NCBI GenBank assembly: GCA_029891385.1
Contig: CM057229.1
Location: forward strand, 4,093,001 to 4,157,000
Source of the DNA: Erythroxylum novogranatense
Taxonomy: Eukaryota > Streptophyta > Magnoliopsida > Malpighiales > Erythroxylaceae
Reading direction: 5' to 3'
Length of the DNA: 64,000 bases
The notes under the pieces are model-generated. The model was not told the origin of the DNA and ran no database searches. It saw nothing but the letters and a program-made list of their open reading frames with translations. Made by a program: the position numbers and the translations under genes. Numbering within the stretch: position 1 is the stretch's first letter; each line of letters starts with the position of its first letter. Below, piece by piece: positions 35,510-46,391 of this stretch.

Positions 35510-37129
35510 TCATTGCTTGTCCTCAAGCAAACAGCAGAACTACTAACAATCTAACCACATTAGAATGCTACCCACAAACATTTCCTGGCCATCAGTTTAC
35601 ACCTAATCATCGCCATAGTTCATTCCAAGAGGTCAATTGTATGAAAGATGAAAATTGGAATTTTAAATTAAAACACATAATACATCATAAATTTGGTCGC
35701 ATTCAGCAACAATGAAATTCCATAATGCTTCAATCGATTCAAACTATGTGCTTAGAATGAAGTCTCTCATGCAATGCTCATGCTCACACCAAATAGTGTT
35801 TAGGATCACTCTCAATCATCTTCTCATGAATGTCACTTACCATAAGCTTGCATTTGATCTACTTCTCCACTACTCCCATCTATGGCATATCTATGGATCA
35901 AAAAGGTCTTTAAATCTTAGGTTATAATGGGGCCCATGGTGAAGTAGTTTATGAATGACGGGATAGGAATTCAAATATTCAACAGTTAGTAGAGCCATGT
36001 TTTTCTATTCCTACCTTCTTCCTTAGCATGAAACACTCCACCAATGCTATAGTCTCGATTTTCCCTTTTCTTTACTAAGGAGACTGAAAATAGCATGAAA
36101 TTATGTCTTTGACTGATTCCCTTCCTTTTTCCTTGTCTTCCCCAAAATTTTTGATTTTTGATTTTTTGATTTTTTGATTTTTTGATTTTTTGATTTTTTG
36201 AAACATGCTTATTGATTTGGCTAACCTGATTTCCCCCACACTCTTCCTTTGTATTTCTAACCAAAAAGGTAATGAATACACAACATTGACAGCTCTCCTA
36301 ACCGTTGAACAAGGGTGAATTGGTTTTTCTCGATTCAAGGTTCTTTGGGTTAGTAGGTTTACAAGGAACATAGTTTTACTGCACTTCCTAGGCTCAAGGG
36401 GGTTCACTAGGGGATTGATGTATATGAAGGGTTGGCTGTTTGGCTCAAACTCATTCCTACTGCCTTTTATCATTTCTAAGACATACCATAGTATGATTAT
36501 GTAACCTTGAAGAGATGTGATGCAAGTTCTAGAAGCGAACATACATGGAAGAGAAATTTTGTCACTCACAAGAAAATAGGATTGAGTGCAATCCTCTAGG
36601 CTCAATTTCGCTTACTTAGTTATGCTTTCTCATTCTAAAGCACAATAATTCAAACGATTTGACATTATACATTCCATTAATGCAAGACATGCAAACCCCA
36701 TTAATCATATTATGCATCCTACTCAAAACCAACCTCAATTCTCATACAATTAACTCAAGAAATAAAAGTATAATGACCATTAGGCATAACAGATGTCAGA
36801 AATTTCCTACTCAAAACCAACCTCAATTCTCATACAATTAACTCAAGAAATAAAAGTATAATGACCATTAGGCATAACAGATGTTAGAAATTAGACCAAT
36901 AATAAAGATTAGGCAGATATCTCAAGAAGGTCTAATGGATTAAAATCAACTACTCCCCCACGCTTAAAATGACATTGTCCTCAATGGCATCAACACAAGG
37001 AAAGTGACAATGTATCTGTGACTGAGGAAAGCAAAGAGGAGGGACTCCCTGAAAAGTACAGTGTTGATGAAGCAATGCCATAATCAAGTCAAAAGATAGG
37101 ACAACAAGCAAAATCACAGAGCTCAAGCT
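35510..37129 (-). mobile_element. 3' untranslated part of the Athila element
   Basis: No supported ORF. It contains a GATTTTTT-type microsatellite at 36145-36200 and an exact-looking 88-bp tandem duplication at 36718-36893. ORFs on the minus strand here cross the microsatellite and are not gene-like. Confidence 0.75.
36718..36893. repeat. 88-bp tandem duplication
   Basis: Units 36718-36805 and 36806-36893, each beginning CCTACTCAAAACCAACCTC, differ by about one base. Confidence 0.93.
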
Positions 37130-38236
37130 TCAAGTCTCTGGTGGTGGTGGTGGATGCGCCTCCATGAACGCTTTCAACATCGTTTCGAGTCGCCGCTGTG
37201 AAGCGATGACTTCTGCCATGTCGTCCTGGAGGGTAAGAATGTTGGCATGCATTTGCTGCCAATCGGGGGTATTGGCAAGAGGTGAAGGTGCCCGTGGAGC
37301 GTGATCCTCGTGGCGTTGTCGCCTTGGGTTGACCCAACCATGGGGAGTATTGTCATCGAATTCGAATGGATGCATTTTATCGGCATCAATCACATCCCCC
37401 TCATCAGTTCGAGCTACTACTTCGGTCCGTGTGATGACTCCCAGCTTATTGAACAGCTGACTTAACAGCACCGGAAAAACAAAAGCTTTGGTATCAGCCT
37501 TGTGGTGAATCACCTGCCACATGGCCGTCATCATCAGTTTAGCGGCGGCGATACCCTGGAATTGCTCATCCATGAAGAACATCTTGTCCAAAATATATAT
37601 GTCCTCAGTGCGAAGGAACCCTGAATCGCTGGCCTTTGGAATTAAATTATGGGCAATGACATAGGCAATTAGCTGCGGGGCTACATCTAGGTGCTTGCAG
37701 TGCACAAAATATCGCTGTCCTGATGGACGCCAAACCCTGCGAACTCCAAGTCTGTCCATAGCATCATCCTTGGACCACGCCTCATCACCAGAGCATCGGG
37801 TTCGCGAATCAAAAGACAAGATATTGCCTCCCGGAGGTAGCTCCAGGTGACTACAAATTAGCTCCTCAGTAATGATTACCGCTTCACCATTTACCCGCGA
37901 GGTGAGCACTGGTGGTTGTTTACCTGTGACTGAGCTCAGATTAGCATAAAATTGCTTGACAGCCTCAGGGTAATACGTACCTGTAAGGGTTAACAGCTTG
38001 CCCCAATGGAATTTGTCTAAATTGGCCTACACCCTGTGCTTCTCGTTAATGTAGTCAATCACTGACACCTCAATTACAAATTTGTTGTTCCGCTTTTTTA
38101 GGTACCAGGCCTCACATTGCTCATTAATAAATAAGGTGGGATCTATGATGGGATCCTCTTGAACCACATTTTTCCCTGTTTCTGACCGAGAGGATTTCCC
38201 TGCGTTTTTTCGGACTGTTTGCTTGAACCTAGACAT
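37130..38236 (-). pseudogene. Athila ORF3, plant transposon protein domain, one in-frame stop
   Basis: From ATG 38236 the frame runs about 368 codons to 37130, with a single TAG at 38025 after IDYINEKHRV; the frame on both sides is the same. The N-terminus is basic (MSRFKQTVRKNAGKSSRSET). The middle (SHLELPPGGNILSF, FVHCKHLDVAPQLIAYVIAH, MMTAMWQVIHHKADTKAFVF) resembles the putative plant transposon protein domain often found downstream of Athila pol. The C-terminus has a short coiled-coil-like stretch and ends in a Pro run. I see no signal peptide or membrane segment, so it does not look like an envelope protein. Function is unknown. It lies in the env position and may have its own promoter (see 38248-39043). 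Confidence 0.8.
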
Positions 38237-38247
38237 GATGCACTTCC

Positions 38248-38584
38248 CTGTTCATATTTTCCTCAATTAGCAACCAATGCAATTTACCAATAGTCACACA
38301 CCAAACTCAATTACTCTGTAGGTATAAACATGTCCAATTCTCCTTAACAAGCAGAAATTACCAATTTAATAACCACTGTAAACAAGATGAATGCAACAGC
38401 TAAAAGTTATCAAAACACTCTAGGGTTGATACAAAACCACTAATTAGAAACCCTCACTGTAAACATCCATTGAAGAATTTCCTTTTAGGTAGTTAGGTCA
38501 CCAATCGTCAACTCCATGCAACAATCACCTCCAGAGACAAATAGCATAGTAAACATGGACCGTAATGCAGACATAATCACTTAC
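38248..38584 (-). other. Possible leader intron of Athila ORF3
   Basis: On the minus strand a consensus donor CGGTAAGT lies at 38584 and an acceptor GAACAG at 38248, 12 bases before the ORF3 ATG. The 337-nt interval has no coding need. Predicted only. Confidence 0.4.
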
Positions 38585-39043
38585 CGTGTCAAGGATGTAA
38601 CAACTTTATAACTAGAAAGTGGCCCTTCTCCAAGTTGTTCAAAGCCCCGAACGTACTCCCCAACAGCCACTAGGGCGGGAAAGTAGGTGAAGGTGCGGAG
38701 TCGAGAGAGAGAGAGAGAGACAGAGAAAGAGTGGGTGATTCTGTAAAGAAGGAGAGATGAAAGGTGGGCTATGGTGGTCGGACTCACTAGACGGAGAAAC
38801 AGAAACCCGGCGGTGAAGGAATAGAGAAAAGGGAAAGGAAAAGATGCGAGAAAGAAATAGGGTTTGGGATTTTAAACACTGATGTCCGTTTTACTGTCCG
38901 TTTAACGGACAGGTACGGGTGTCTTACATCCGAAACTAAACTCGTGTCCGTTTAACGGACAGGTACGGGTGTTTGTGCTCCTGAAAGAAACTTCGTGTCA
39001 GTTAAACGGACACGCCTGTCCGTTTAACGGACAGGTACGGGAG
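38585..39043 (-). promoter_or_regulatory. Candidate internal promoter and leader for Athila ORF3
   Basis: In element order: four full and one half near-palindromes CCGTTTAACGG (39040-38884), a TATA-like GTTTAAAAT (38877-38869), a telo-box-like AAACCCTA (38865-38858), a pyrimidine-rich leader with a CT microsatellite (38726-38704), then the possible leader intron. The palindromes are the same unit found upstream of the LTR TATA box. This arrangement is what a plant promoter and 5' untranslated region look like. Whether it is transcribed is unknown. Confidence 0.5.
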
Positions 39044-39382
39044 CATCACGATACACAAGACAATTTAAACTCAGATTCAAATTCAGGCTTCCCTGATCGA
39101 TTCCTTTTCCGATGAGATTACTAGAAATCATGTGCATAATGGGGAAAAAGCTTCATAAAGAATCGTAAATGCACGTACCTGCTTTCCCATTGTTAAATTG
39201 AATCTCACCTCGAAAATTTTGAAATGAACTAACCCTCTATTCTTCCTATCATGTGTGGATGTCCATGGAGAGTCCTCCTTTCACCGACAAGGGTACTGTA
39301 AAGCAACAAAAATGAAAACCACTGGATCAATAAAACATGAAGTAAAGTAATCAGCAACAATAACAAGAAAAATTAAAATTAT

Positions 39383-39396
39383 TGGGTTGCCTCCCA
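39383..39396 (-). other. Conserved post-pol word of Athila elements
   Basis: The minus strand reads TTGGGAGGCAACCCAA just after the pol stop; the same word follows pol in the remnant at 9028. Confidence 0.6.
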
Positions 39397-39443
39397 ACAA
39401 GCGCTAGCATTAAAGTCCGTAGCTGGACTTGATCAATTGATTC

Positions 39444-42400
39444 TTAATGTTGAAATGTGGCGATGGTGATGCACCCCATCGTGTCCCCTTCATGATAGTG
39501 TTTCAATCTTTGTCCATTAACCACAAAGGGCTCTTGATCATCTTTCTTGATTTCTACTGCGCCATGGGGATATGCCTTTGTCACCATAAATGGCCCCAAC
39601 CATCGTGATCGCAACTTTCCGGGAAACAGTTTGAGCCTAGAATTGAACAATAATACCTTTTGACCGGGTTTGAATTCTCTCCACAGTATACGCTTGTCAT
39701 GAAACGCTTTTGTTCTTTCCTTATAAATCAACGCATTCTCAAAAGCATCCAGGCGGAATTCATCCATCTCGTTTAGTTCCAATAAGCGCTTCTGCCCTGC
39801 TGCCTTGGTATCAAAATTCAGCTTCCGGATGGCCCACAAGGCTTTGTGTTCAATTTCAACTGGGAGATGACATGATTTTCCGAAAACAAGTCTGTAGGGT
39901 GACATCCCCAAAGGGGTCTTGAATGCAGTTCTGTACGCCCACAGAGCATCATCAAGTTTTAATGCCCAGTCTTTCCTAGAAGTATTTACCGTCTTTTCCA
40001 AAATTTGCTTGAGTTCTCGGTTAGAAACCTCAACTTGCCCACTGGTTTGTGGGTGGTAAGTGGTTCCAAACCTGAATTGACACCCATACTTCGAGAGCAA
40101 GGATTTAAAGTGGTGGTTTTGGAAATGCACCCCATTGTCACTGATTATTGCTCGTGGGACACCAAATCGAGAGAATATGTATTTCTTAACGAATTTGACT
40201 ACGCTCGCCCCGGTGTTATTGGACAGTGCTACAGCCTCTACCTATTTCGACACATAATCCACAACTACTAGAATATATTCATTTCCAAAGGATTTTGGAA
40301 ATGGTCCCATAAAATCCAGACCCCATACATCAAAGAGCTCTACCTCAAGAATTCCAGATTGAGGCATCTCATGCTTCCTGCTGATATTACCTGTCCTTTG
40401 GCACTTATCGCACACCATGACAAATGTCCTAGCATCTTTAAAAAGGGTCGGCCAATAGAGTCCAGATTGTAAAATCCTCGCTGCTGTTTTGTTGGCCCTA
40501 TGATGGCCTCCACACACGGATGCATGGCAAAGATTTAGTACTGACTTCGTTTCATCCTCGGGTACACACCTTCTGATTACCCCGTCAGCGCATCTCCGGA
40601 ATAAAAGCGGATCCTCCCAAAAGTAGTGTCTTACCTCAGCTAAGAATTTTTTTCGCCTATGGTACGAGTAATCTGTAGGTATTATGTCAGACACCAAGAA
40701 GTTAACATAGTCTGCAAACCAAGGAAGATTATCCTTTATCGACCATAAACTCTCATCGGGAAAAGCATCATTAATCTGTTCTCTTTCACATATATCCTCC
40801 CGTTCTAGCAGCGACAAATGGTCGGCCACTACATTCTCTGACCCCTTTTTGTCTCTAATTTCCAGGTCAAATTCCTGCAAGAGTAAAATCCATCTAATCA
40901 GTCTCGGTTTTGCATCCTTTTTAGTAAGCAGGTACTTCAGGGTCGAATGGTCTGTATACACAATAACTTTAGAACCAACTAGATAAGAACGGAATTTGTC
41001 AAAAGCATAAACTACCACTAACAGATCTTTCTCAGTTGTTGCATAATTAAGCTGGGTATCATTTAGAATTTTTCTAGCATAATAAATAACATGAAGTTTC
41101 TTATCCTGTCGCTGTCCCAAGACAGTTCCGAGTGCAAAATCGCTAGCATCGCACATCAATTCAAAAGGAAGGGTCCAATCTGGTGCAGTCATGATAGGAG
41201 CTGATGTCAATTCTTTTTTTAACCTGTCAAATGCAACAAGACACTCGTCAGTAAACTCAAAAGGGGTATCTTTTTGCAATAGGGCGCATAGAGGTCGAGA
41301 GATCTTAGAAAAATCCTTTATAAACCGACGATAGAACCCAGCATGCCCTAAAAGCTTCGTATTGCCCTAACTGAAGTCGGAGGTGGTAGTTTGTTGATTA
41401 CTTCAATTTTAGCCAAATCGACTTCAATCCCGTTGTTGGAAATTTTATGCCCAAGGACAATTCCTTCTTGCACCATAAAGTGGCATTTCTCCCAATTAAG
41501 CACTAGATTGGTGTCCTCACATCTCTGCAGTACCTGCTCTAAATTGAACAAACAAGCATCAAAGGATGACCCAAATACAGAAAAATCGTCCATAAATACC
41601 TCTATTATGTTTTCCACCATGTCAGAGAATATTGCCATCATGCATCGTTGGAAGGTAGCCGGAGCGTTGCATAATCCGAAGGGCATTCTACGGTAAGCGA
41701 ATGTACCGTAGGGGAATGTGAATGTCGTTTTCTCCTGATCCTCCGGAGCAATTGGTATTTGATTATAACCAGAATAACCATCTAGAAAGCAATAGTACTC
41801 ATGCCCTGCTAATCTCTCCAACATTTGATCAATAAAGGGCAGAGGGAAGTGATCCTTCCTAGTGGCTGCATTTACCTTCCGATAGTCTATACACACTCTC
41901 CATCCCGTCACAACCCTGGTAGACATCATCTCATTCCTATCATTTGATATAACAGTTATGCCGCCTTTTTTTGGCACTACCTGCACTGGACTAGTCCAAG
42001 AGCTGTCAGAAATAGGATAAATAATCCCTGCGTCAAGCAATTTGAGTACCTCGGCTCGTACAACTTCCTTCATGTTGGGTTTGAGTCTCCGTTGACATTC
42101 TACCCTTGGTTTATGATCTTCTTCCATCAAAATCCTATGAACACAAATAGAAGGGCTAATTCCCTTTATGTCAGCAATATTCCAAGCAATGGCCAATTTA
42201 TGCTCACGCAATATTCTTAACAACTTGTCCTCCTGTAAAGAATTCAAAGAGGCCGAAATGATAACTGGGAAGGTATTTGCTTCCCCCAAAAATGCATATC
42301 TCAAATGGGTTGGAAGAGGTTTAAGTTCAGGATGCGGCGGGCTTACTGTAGAAGGTAATAACTTGGGTTTTGGAAGGCCCGAGTCTTCAATTTGAGGTCT

Positions 42401-42925
42401 GTGCCTAAAACCACTACCCTGCAGCCTACAAATGCATTCAGCTAATTCCTCATCTAATTCCCTTGGTTCCATTTCTATGGTTAAGCATACTTCCAACATA
42501 TCTGCACTCAGTAATTGAGGAGCAGTTGCATTCACAAGGGAGTCAACTACATCAATTCGGTAAGTCATTTCGTCAAAAGAGGGTCCCTTCAGCACCTTAA
42601 AAATGTTGAACTCCTCTTTCTCATCACCAACCCGCATAGTTAACTTACCTTCCGTAACATCAATTAGAGCTCCCCCTGTGGCTAAAAATGGCCTTCCCAA
42701 AATTATAGGAACCTGCAAATCAAACTCCATCTCAAGCACAACAAAATCTGCAGGAATTATAAGCTTACCTACTTTTACTAATAAGTCCTCAACTATCCCA
42801 ATAGGATATCGAATTGATCTGTCGGCAAGTTGCAGCGAAATTGTTGTTGGTTTGAGTTCTCCAATGCCCAATCTGTTGTACAAAGACAGTGGAATAAGAT
42901 TAATGCTAGCACCAAGGTCACACAA
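39444..42925 (-). pseudogene. Athila pol: protease, RT, RNase H, integrase
   Basis: This continues the gag frame after the TAG at 43007. Protease has CDLGASINLIPLSLYN. RT (about 42120-41350) has CIDYRKVNAATRKDHFPLPF, RRMPFGLCNAPATFQRCM and catalytic FMDDFSVF. A single T is missing in a run near 41348, where [16 protein letters not shown] sequence changes frame. RNase H shows [17 protein letters not shown] and [11 protein letters not shown]. Integrase has the HHCC zinc region ([29 protein letters not shown]), [20 protein letters not shown] and [20 protein letters not shown]. At 40242 the Trp of DYVSKWVEA is TAG. These three lesions (with TAG 43007) are the only breaks I see across about 1800 codons of gag-pol, so the element died recently. 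Confidence 0.93.
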
Positions 42926-43006
42926 ACATTGGAAAATGTTAGAATCTCCAAAATGGCAAGGTATAGTGAAACTCCCTGGGTCTTTTAACTTAGGAGGTAG
43001 TTTATT

Positions 43007-44857
43007 CTATAGAATAGAACTACACTCCTCGGTTAAAGCCACTGTGACGAAATTTTCCAATTTCTTTTTGTTCGAGACCATTTCCTTCAAGAATTTTGTG
43101 TATGCTGGCATCTCAGCTAGCGCTTCCGTAAGAGGAATGTTGATATGAATCTTCTTGAACAAGTCTAAAAATTTCTGGAATTTAGACTCGTCAGTCCTTT
43201 TCCTAACTCTTTGGGGATACGGGATAGGTGGTACAAAAGTCAGGTCCGACCCCAATGGCGAGGTATTCCTTGGAAGTGCTTCCTTAAACTCCTCTCCTTC
43301 TTCTATCTTTTCTTCCTCTTTCTCTGGAGCCTTCTTCTTCGGGCTGGCACTCTCTACCGTTTTACCATTTCTCAAAACGACTGCCATACAGTCTTGTTTT
43401 GGATTTACTTGAGTGTTACTAGGCAGCTTACCCTTTCCTCTTTCGCTGACCTCTCGTGCCACTTGATTTATTTGCACTTCCAGATTTCTAATGGCAGCTT
43501 GATTTGATTGAATATTCTGCTCCATTCTACTCATTGCTTGCGAACTAGCCTGAGTACTTTGATCCATTTTGCCCATAAGCTGCGTGAACATATCCTCCAG
43601 TCGATCTACCTTTTTCTCCCATGGAGACGAAAATTGTTGTGGAGCAGACGATGATGGGCCTGAGAACTGTTGCTTGGTTGGTGGCGGGAACCCTGGTGGC
43701 CCCATTGGTTTTGATGCCCCTTGATTCTTCCAAAAGAAGTTCGGATGAAATCTCCAACCCTCATTGTATGTGTTTGAAAAGGGATCTAACCTTTGACCCT
43801 GCCTACTGTTATTCACATAGCTCACTTCTTCTTCAGTCAGAGCGGTCTCAATATTCATACATCCCGCCGCTGCGTGCCCAAATCTTCCACATAGAGTACA
43901 CGGGTCACGACTGGATTTATTTTCGTTCATCAGCACATTCAACTTCTTATTGATTTTCGCGACTTGATATGCCATATCTGCCTTGGACCCTACTTCATTC
44001 AATGTTACTGCCTTGCTTCGGGTTACTTTACAGTGTGAGTTCTCAGCAACCTTTTTGAAGATATTCCATAACTCTTGAGATCTCAAATCACTTATATTAC
44101 CCCCAGCATTCAAATCCACCAAAGTCTGGTTATGGTCAGACAACCCATAATAGAAAAACTGAGTCAACGAATACATATCAAATCCATGGTGAGGGCATTG
44201 GTTGAGGAGATCATTAAATCGTTCCCAATCCTCATGAAACTTTTCTCCATCTTTTTGGGAAAACCAGTGTATCATTTTCCGGAGTTCCAAAGTTTTATGA
44301 GCTGGGTACCACTTCATCATAAAAGTCTCCATTACCTTGTCCCAAGTATCCATGGAGTCCACTTCCAAACTCAGCAACCAATTTCTCGCTAAACCCTTCA
44401 TGCAATAGGGGAAACACCTTAATCTCAATTCATCCTCCGTCAATCCATATAATGGTAGTGTTTGGACTGTTGCATAGAAATCCCTCATAAATGCCAATGC
44501 ATCTTCATTAGGCATCCCATTAAATTGCGGCAACATAGACAGGTGGATTTGTTTCAACTCATAGTTCCGTGCAGCAGCAGTTAACCTAATGCACGACGGA
44601 TTACCTGCAATGAAGGGCATTTGGTAATCCCGAATCCTCCTAACCGCAGGATTTACAACCACTGGTTCAGTTTGATTTCCTCCATTAAAGTGTTCATTTC
44701 CTAATTCAGGTTCTTCGTGTAACTCAGGAAATTGGTTGTTGACTTCCCCCATATCTCTTCTCCTTTGTGCGTTGTTCCTCCTGCACGTTCGTTCAATTTC
44801 TGGATTGAGTTCAACCAAGGGTTCGTCGTTCGTTCGTCGCGAATGCCTCAAATGCAT
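43007..44857 (-). CDS. Athila gag protein
   Basis: Capsid and nucleocapsid precursor that forms the virus-like particle. The first ATG in frame is at 44857 (MHLRHSRRTNDEPLVELNPE); a track-style extension to 44884 would use TTG. The core is ELKQIHLSMLPQFNGMPNED and CMKGLARNWLLSLEVDSMDT. A CCHC knuckle CTLCGRFGHAAAGC lies near the middle. The second half has a Pro/Gln-rich linker, a coiled-coil-like DRLEDMFTQLMGKMDQ and an acidic region. The frame ends at TAG 43007, followed in the same frame by 27 codons leading into the protease. In Athila elements gag and pol are normally one ORF, so this stop is either a mutation or a readthrough point. About 617 residues. Confidence 0.9.
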   Translation of the reverse strand: MHLRHSRRTNDEPLVELNPEIERTCRRNNAQRRRDMGEVNNQFPELHEEPELGNEHFNGGNQTEPVVVNPAVRRIRDYQMPFIAGNPSCIRLTAAARNYELKQIHLSMLPQFNGMPNEDALAFMRDFYATVQTLPLYGLTEDELRLRCFPYCMKGLARNWLLSLEVDSMDTWDKVMETFMMKWYPAHKTLELRKMIHWFSQKDGEKFHEDWERFNDLLNQCPHHGFDMYSLTQFFYYGLSDHNQTLVDLNAGGNISDLRSQELWNIFKKVAENSHCKVTRSKAVTLNEVGSKADMAYQVAKINKKLNVLMNENKSSRDPCTLCGRFGHAAAGCMNIETALTEEEVSYVNNSRQGQRLDPFSNTYNEGWRFHPNFFWKNQGASKPMGPPGFPPPTKQQFSGPSSSAPQQFSSPWEKKVDRLEDMFTQLMGKMDQSTQASSQAMSRMEQNIQSNQAAIRNLEVQINQVAREVSERGKGKLPSNTQVNPKQDCMAVVLRNGKTVESASPKKKAPEKEEEKIEEGEEFKEALPRNTSPLGSDLTFVPPIPYPQRVRKRTDESKFQKFLDLFKKIHINIPLTEALAEMPAYTKFLKEMVSNKKKLENFVTVALTEECSSIL

Positions 44858-44974
44858 GTAATTCCTGAAACCAAACAAAGGCAAGATTCACAATTCAATA
44901 GAGGAGAAAGAATTCCACGATAGACAAACAAGTCATACAAATAGCTAGATTAAAAGAGACTAGAAACAAAAAGG

Positions 44975-44992
44975 TCCCCGGCAACGGCGCCA
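44975..44992 (-). other. Primer-binding site, Asp tRNA
   Basis: The minus strand reads TGGCGCCGTTGCCGGGGA, the tRNA-Asp-type primer site common in Athila/Tat elements, six bases inside the 5' LTR. Confidence 0.9.
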
Positions 44993-44998
44993 AAAACT

Positions 44999-46386
44999 TG
45001 ATCGAGAACTTCTGCAAGCGCACAGAATCGTCCTAGTACCCGCACAGTGAATATTCTAAAGTCGTCTCCCTCAAGGACCAGTTTATCTATAAGTCAAATT
45101 ACACCCAACTAATTGTATGATATTGACAGAAAAAGTATAAAAATAATTGGAGTTGGTTGATTAATTGAATTGCAGGAAACAAATAAGCAATAAGAAATTT
45201 GGTTTAATTAATGATTTAAGACTAGGGATAGGGGTTCACTCAATTGAAAGGCAGAGTTGCACAACATGGAATAGATTGAATGCAGGTTAAGAAAGCAGTG
45301 ACACTAATAGACCTAAATCCTTTCTCAAGGTATAAAGGGGCATTTAGCCAGAGATACCCATTCTCACGGTAATAAACTCTAACAAAATCCATCAAGTGCA
45401 GGCCACTTCAAGCTCTCACCCTAGCCTAGGTTATCTCTAACTCTAAACTCAAGGTGTTCACCTTCCTCAAGCATGAACATGGGTCACTCTTCAGCATACC
45501 CAAAGATCCCTAAAATGTATCTATGGAGATCAAGCATATAAACATGATGAAGTGCAGGAAGATAAACAAAACCCAGGAATTCTCATTGACATTCAATCAT
45601 CCACATAGTACCAAACTTTCCTCAATTGAGTTACATCCCTCACCCTAAATAGGGTTTAGTTCCCCAACATGGCAATAAACATCATACACAAAGAGAAAAT
45701 CAACATCAGAAGTAATAGAAAGAGAGAGAGTAGCAGGAAGTAGAAAATGAAGCTGTTAATCCTCTCAACAGAAAAAAATCACAAAAAGTCCTCCTTCTTC
45801 CTCTTTTTCAGTGCTTCTCCGTCGTTTCTCCCCCCCCCCCCCCCACCTTAGGTCAACTCTCTCTTTTTTCCTTTTATATCTCCTCCTCTTTGAAAGATTA
45901 ATTCTCCAAGTCAAGATCTGCTGCCGCCATATGTCCGTTAAACGGACACTCTCGGGTATTGGGAGCTGCTGTCTCGCTTCATGTCCGTTAAACGGACAGG
46001 TGTGTCCGTTTAATGGACACTCTCGGGTCTGGGAGTGTTTTTTAGCCATCCGTGTCCGTTAAACGGACACACATGTCCGTTTAACGGACATGGCCTTGTC
46101 TTTGGCTCTTCATGCGTTTAACCTTCCAAATGCTCTAATTTCTTCTCGGAGTCTTCTCAGAAGTTGCAAAACTCAGGATTCTCCTTACTCCCGTCCTCAA
46201 TTGGCTTGGGTCCAGTATCTCCAAGGTGAGTTATGCCCTTAATTCCCAAAATCGAGCATTTGTACCTACAAGGTAATAAACTTAAAATGTGAGCGAATTT
46301 GCTGAATAAACTTCAATTCCAATCAAATAAAATAAGTCAAATTGAATCTAAATCATTCCCACGCATTTACAAAATTTGACTTATCA
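44999..46386 (-). repeat. 5' LTR of the Athila element
   Basis: 1388 bp, direct repeat of 34064-35491. It has a 15-C run at 45830-45844, a TATA box at 45872-45878 and five near-palindrome units. The 40-bp length difference from the other LTR is mainly two missing palindrome units. Confidence 0.95.
45930..46093. promoter_or_regulatory. Array of five near-palindromes in the 5' LTR
   Basis: Five TGTCCGTTTAACGGACA-type units; relative to the 3' LTR, the second and sixth units with their spacers are absent. They lie upstream of the TATA box in the transcribing LTR. Confidence 0.7.
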
Positions 46387-46391
46387 GCGGC

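Larger units (their letters stand above)
34064..46386 (-). mobile_element. Young Athila-type Ty3/gypsy retrotransposon, nearly intact structure
   Basis: 12.3 kb, flanked by a perfect 5-bp duplication GCGGC (34059-34063 and 46387-46391) inside the LINE zinc-RT segment. It has TG...CA LTRs of 1428 and 1388 bp, an Asp-tRNA primer site, single-frame gag-pol, a third ORF after integrase and a polypurine tract. By eye the first 830 nt of the LTRs differ at about nine sites (about 1%), so it is the youngest large element here. Only a few lesions break it: TAG 43007, a 1-nt loss near 41348, TAG 40242 and TAG 38025. Confidence 0.96.

Noticed and set aside
36075..36605. 176-residue minus-strand ORF in the Athila 3' region
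   Set aside because: Its end is translated from the GATTTTTT microsatellite (KIKKSKNQ repeats), and the rest has no family similarity.
37130..38236. Athila ORF3 as an envelope protein
   Set aside because: No signal peptide or membrane segment is visible; only its position resembles env.
43007..44884. Gag start at 44884 and other starts at GTG or TTG codons (for example 4882, 11816)
   Set aside because: The bases there are TTG or GTG; the first ATGs (44857, 4864, 11798) are more likely.
35000..46090. CRISPR-like array from the repeated 17-nt units
   Set aside because: Units alternate orientation, spacers are irregular and shared, and the setting is a plant LTR promoter.
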